Source: Corallococcus macrosporus DSM 14697 (GTDB taxonomy: Bacteria > Myxococcota > Myxococcia > Myxococcales > Myxococcaceae). Taken from it: a DNA stretch of 64,000 nucleotides. The notes below the pieces were generated by a model. The model was not told the DNA's origin. It made no database searches and worked only from the letters and a program-made list of their open reading frames with translations. Of the stretch, positions 61,782 through 64,000 are shown one piece after another. Positions within the stretch are counted from its first letter, which is position 1. Each line of letters opens with the position of its first letter. Position numbers and translations under genes: made by a program. Location of the stretch: the NCBI RefSeq assembly GCF_002305895.1, contig NZ_CP022203.1:3078501-3142500 (forward strand), read 5' to 3'.

Positions 61782-63158
61782 TCAGTGCCCCAGCCGCCCG
61801 CGGGCGGTGGCCAGCACGCCCTGGAGGCGCTGGGGCTCGAAGGGCTTGGTGAGCAGCGGGTTCTTCACTTCCTTGAGGAAGCGCTGCATCTCCCCGGAGA
61901 AGACGCCGCCGGAGATGAAGACGATGCGCTCGTGCAGGCCCGGCCAGGTGGCGCGCACCGCCTCATAGACGTCCATGCCGGTGAGCTCCGGCATCATCAG
62001 GTCACAGAGGATGACGTCGAAGTCCGGGGTGGCGCGGATCCGCTCCAGGGCTTCACGGCCGTTGGCGGCGCTGACCAGCTCATGGCCTCGCATCAGCCGG
62101 CGCAGCAGGTCCACCACCCGGGGCTCGTCGTCCACCACCAGGATGCGCCGGGCGCGTTGGGGCGGTGGGGCGGCGCGCTCGGCGGCCTGGGGCTGCTCGG
62201 GCAGGTCGGCGCGCCGCAGCGTCACCTCCACCGTGGTGCCCTTGCCAGGCTCGCTGTCCACGCGGATGCTCCCGCCCAGCGAGGTGATGATGTCGCGGCA
62301 GATGGGCAGCCCCATGCCCATGCCCCCGCCGCGCGTGGTGAAGAACGGGTCGAAGACGTGGGGTAGCACGTCCGGTGGGATGCCCCGGCCGGTGTCGGAG
62401 ATGGACAGCACCACGACCCCGGGCTCCTCGCGCAGGGCGAGCGTGAGCTGGTTCTCCGAGACGCGCCCTTCGGGGAGGGCCTGCGCGGCGTTGATGACCA
62501 GGTTGAGCGCGACCTGGCCCAGCTTCGTCGTCGTGCCCACGACGCGGGGCACGTTCGTCCCGTAGCCGCGCACCACGCGCGCCCGGTGGCGCAGGTGGTT
62601 GGCGGCCATGCGCAGCGTGCGCTCCAGGACGGCGGGGAGGTCCACGGGCTCTTCGGTGCTGGAGTCTCCCTGCGAGAGGGCGCGGAGGTCCGCCACGACG
62701 CGCCGGATGTGCCGCGCGCCCTCCAGCGCCTCGTCCAGCACCTGGTGGCACTCATCGGCCAGGTGGGCGGGCAGCGCGTGGCAGGGCAACTGCTGCTGGA
62801 GGTATTCGATGTTCCCCGTCGTGTACGCGAGCGGGTTGTTGATTTCGTGCGCCAACCCCGCGGCGAGCAGGTTGAGCGACAGCGTCCGGTGCTCGCGCGC
62901 CTGCTCCTCGTTCAGCCGCGCCTGCCGCTGCTCGCGCTCCACCGCACACTGGGAGAACAGGGCCTCCAGCTCTCCCCGCATCCGCCGCAGGGCGGCCGTC
63001 TCCCGCTGAAGCGACTCGCGGACGGACTCGGACATGTCCGGGGCCGCCACCTGGGTGAGCCGCTCCAACGCCGCGACGGACGCCTGCATGCGTTCCATCA
63101 GCGTGGGTCCGTCCGGCACCTTGCCGGACTGAGGCTCCCGGCCGTCCTCCTGTTCCAT
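61782..63158 (-). CDS. Hybrid sensor histidine kinase with C-terminal receiver
   Basis: 458 residues, cytosolic. An N-terminal coiled-coil of about 100 residues, HisKA with LAAGLAHEINNPLAY, a full ATPase domain (N box LNLVINAAQALP, G1 ISDTGRGIP, F-box FFTTRGGGMGMGL) and a receiver domain (about 340-458): VVDDEPRVV, phosphoacceptor in ILCDLMMPELTG, FISGG and LLTKPF. The Thr switch position is Ser, which is common. No membrane or sensor domain. Start ATG 63158 follows GAGGGG. Convergent with tldD across 9 bases. Confidence 0.94.
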   Translation of the reverse strand: MEQEDGREPQSGKVPDGPTLMERMQASVAALERLTQVAAPDMSESVRESLQRETAALRRMRGELEALFSQCAVEREQRQARLNEEQAREHRTLSLNLLAAGLAHEINNPLAYTTGNIEYLQQQLPCHALPAHLADECHQVLDEALEGARHIRRVVADLRALSQGDSSTEEPVDLPAVLERTLRMAANHLRHRARVVRGYGTNVPRVVGTTTKLGQVALNLVINAAQALPEGRVSENQLTLALREEPGVVVLSISDTGRGIPPDVLPHVFDPFFTTRGGGMGMGLPICRDIITSLGGSIRVDSEPGKGTTVEVTLRRADLPEQPQAAERAAPPPQRARRILVVDDEPRVVDLLRRLMRGHELVSAANGREALERIRATPDFDVILCDLMMPELTGMDVYEAVRATWPGLHERIVFISGGVFSGEMQRFLKEVKNPLLTKPFEPQRLQGVLATARGRLGH

Positions 63159-63256
63159 GGTGTGTGCCCCTCGAACCGAGACCGACGCCGCCCCGCGGCT
63201 TCCAGTTTCCCATCAAGTGAGAAGCCTGTCCGCGCCTCTATACACTGCATCCATTG

Positions 63257-63275
63257 TGCACTTTTAAAAAGTGCA
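63257..63275 (-). terminator. AT-rich palindrome, terminator or operator
   Basis: 19-base palindrome TGCACTTTTAAAAAGTGCA with one central unpaired base. It is 17 bases after the stop of the peptidase-like gene and about 100 bases before the kinase start, both read leftward. Strikingly AT-rich for this genome. Both roles, terminator for the peptidase and operator for the kinase, are possible. Confidence 0.55.
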
Positions 63276-63292
63276 GAGGGAGCGTCAGCGCC

Positions 63293-64000
63293 TCATTGGA
63301 GGGTAGGTAGGGGTGCGACAGGGAGCGGCCTGGCGGGGCGTGGGCGGAGCGGGTGGAGCTGCCGGGCGCCCTTGAAGCCGCGCAGGCGCACGTACCGGCG
63401 GAAGTCCTGGAGGAAGCGCTCCTGGGGGACGCCCACGGCCTGCTGGAAGGCGCGGTCGAAGTCCGGGCCCCGGCCCATGGCGTCCAGCACGCCGCGGATG
63501 GCGTCCTCGCCGTAGCGGCGCACCAGGAAGGTGAAGGCGTGGTGGGCGGCGCCATACACGACGCCGCTTTCGGCCTGGTAGAGCGCGTCCGCTTGCGACA
63601 GCGGGTCCGCGTGGGGGTGCTTGCGCCAGTACTGCTCCAGGTCATCCAGGCTGGAGACGCGGTAGCCCTGTTCGGCGGTGTAGGAGGCCATGCCCTCGCG
63701 GAACCAGAGGGGGATGCGCTTGCGTGTCCAGCCGAGCCGGTCCGAGGCCACCTGGTACATGAGGCTGTGGGTGAGCTCGTGCAGCAGCAGCTCATCCACC
63801 TGGCCCTGGCTGGCGCCCCGGGAGCTCCAGGTGCGCGGGCTCTGCAGCTCAATCTGCTCGTAGCGGGCCCAGGCGCGCAGGAAGTCATGCCCCGGGCGGT
63901 TGGCGGCGCGCTCCAGGGAAGCGTGGTTGGGGTGGACGACGATGGTGACGGTGTCGTCGAAGGTGCCCCAGCGCTGGAGGCGGGGGAGGGCGCGCTCGAC
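63293..64000 (-). CDS. Peptidase-MA-like protein, 5' end beyond the window
   Basis: The frame is open from the right edge to the stop at 63293, 235 residues visible, so the N-terminus is missing. Zinc-type HELTHSL motif and downstream WFREGMASYTAEQ, which carries the third ligand Glu of Peptidase-MA/gluzincin proteins, and a TIVVHP N-terminal strand. A further conserved AAHHAFTFLVRRYG follows. Such proteins are often exported and of unknown substrate. Followed by an AT-rich palindrome and the hybrid kinase. Confidence 0.78.
   Translation of the reverse strand, partial: VERALPRLQRWGTFDDTVTIVVHPNHASLERAANRPGHDFLRAWARYEQIELQSPRTWSSRGASQGQVDELLLHELTHSLMYQVASDRLGWTRKRIPLWFREGMASYTAEQGYRVSSLDDLEQYWRKHPHADPLSQADALYQAESGVVYGAAHHAFTFLVRRYGEDAIRGVLDAMGRGPDFDRAFQQAVGVPQERFLQDFRRYVRLRGFKGARQLHPLRPRPARPLPVAPLPTLQ

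Noticed and set aside
1-64000. CRISPR arrays, insertion sequences, prophage or integrative elements
   Set aside because: No regularly spaced short repeats, transposase or integrase, phage structural genes or attachment-site duplications near the tRNAs were seen.

Overview
The window looks like an ordinary chromosomal stretch of a very GC-rich (about 70% by eye) predatory delta-proteobacterium of the Myxococcaceae (Myxococcus, Corallococcus or Pyxidicoccus type). This is inferred from frequent GTG starts and GTGA/ATGA start-stop overlaps, a eukaryotic-like Ser/Thr kinase, several orphan two-component proteins, a complete chemosensory operon, a GAF-GGDEF cyclase and a PilZ protein, and two secreted metalloproteases ending in MYXO-CTERM-type tails. 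I found no insertion sequence, prophage, CRISPR array or rRNA. No gene-free gap exceeds 300 bases.

Layout. 1-3288 (minus): a three-gene run of DUF3108, DUF4091/GH123-like and a second, truncated DUF3108 protein. 3525-6160: a tiny zinc ribbon, yggS and maf, then a GAF-GGDEF cyclase. 6255-7820: a membrane-anchored PpiD/SurA-type foldase, divergent from mreC-mreD-mrdA-rodA (8033-12561), the rod-shape elongation module, followed by a PilZ gene. 13438-15052: an AT-hook/zinc-motif protein divergent from a PPK2 kinase, then thioredoxin. 15237-19519: an unknown gene, a HemX/CcsA protein and hemA-hemC-hemD. 19740-21584: an orphan GspE/PilB-type ATPase. 21664-27633 (minus): a surface module of 5'-nucleotidase-like lipoprotein, large Cys-rich lipoprotein and outer-membrane barrel. 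27777-32483: Nudix, MFS transporter, unknown membrane protein, HAD phosphatase. 32618-36410: pyruvate dehydrogenase E1alpha, E1beta and E2.

36477-40111: two small proteins, a REC-histidine kinase, a PH-like membrane protein and an odd response regulator. 40191-42473 (minus): gltX, a small exported protein, tRNA-Gln(CTG), tRNA-Glu(CTC) and a hairpin terminator. 42561-45661: a small exported protein, two tandem metzincin-type proteases and a HAD-IB phosphatase. 45707-47764 (minus): a Ser/Thr kinase fused through a membrane segment to PEGA-like and TonB C-terminal domains. 48009-55198: a six-gene Che operon, cheW-cheR-mcp-cheY-cheW-cheA/REC, without cheB. 55217-56299 (minus): a histidine-kinase-like protein whose ATPase domain looks dead. 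56455-61772: heparinase-like lyase, UDP-HexNAc dehydrogenase and an exported TldD-type protease. 61782-64000 (minus): hybrid histidine kinase and a truncated peptidase-MA-like protein.

How the parts connect: envelope growth (mre/mrd, PpiD), envelope-associated hydrolases and lipoproteins, and signalling dominate; heme, tRNA charging and pyruvate oxidation are housekeeping. Several convergent gene pairs are separated by GC-rich stem-loops that probably act as bidirectional terminators. The best candidates for something undescribed are the 5'-nucleotidase/lipoprotein/barrel module, the kinase-TonB fusion, the DUF3108/DUF4091 operon and the CheA with a histidine-less second Hpt-like segment.
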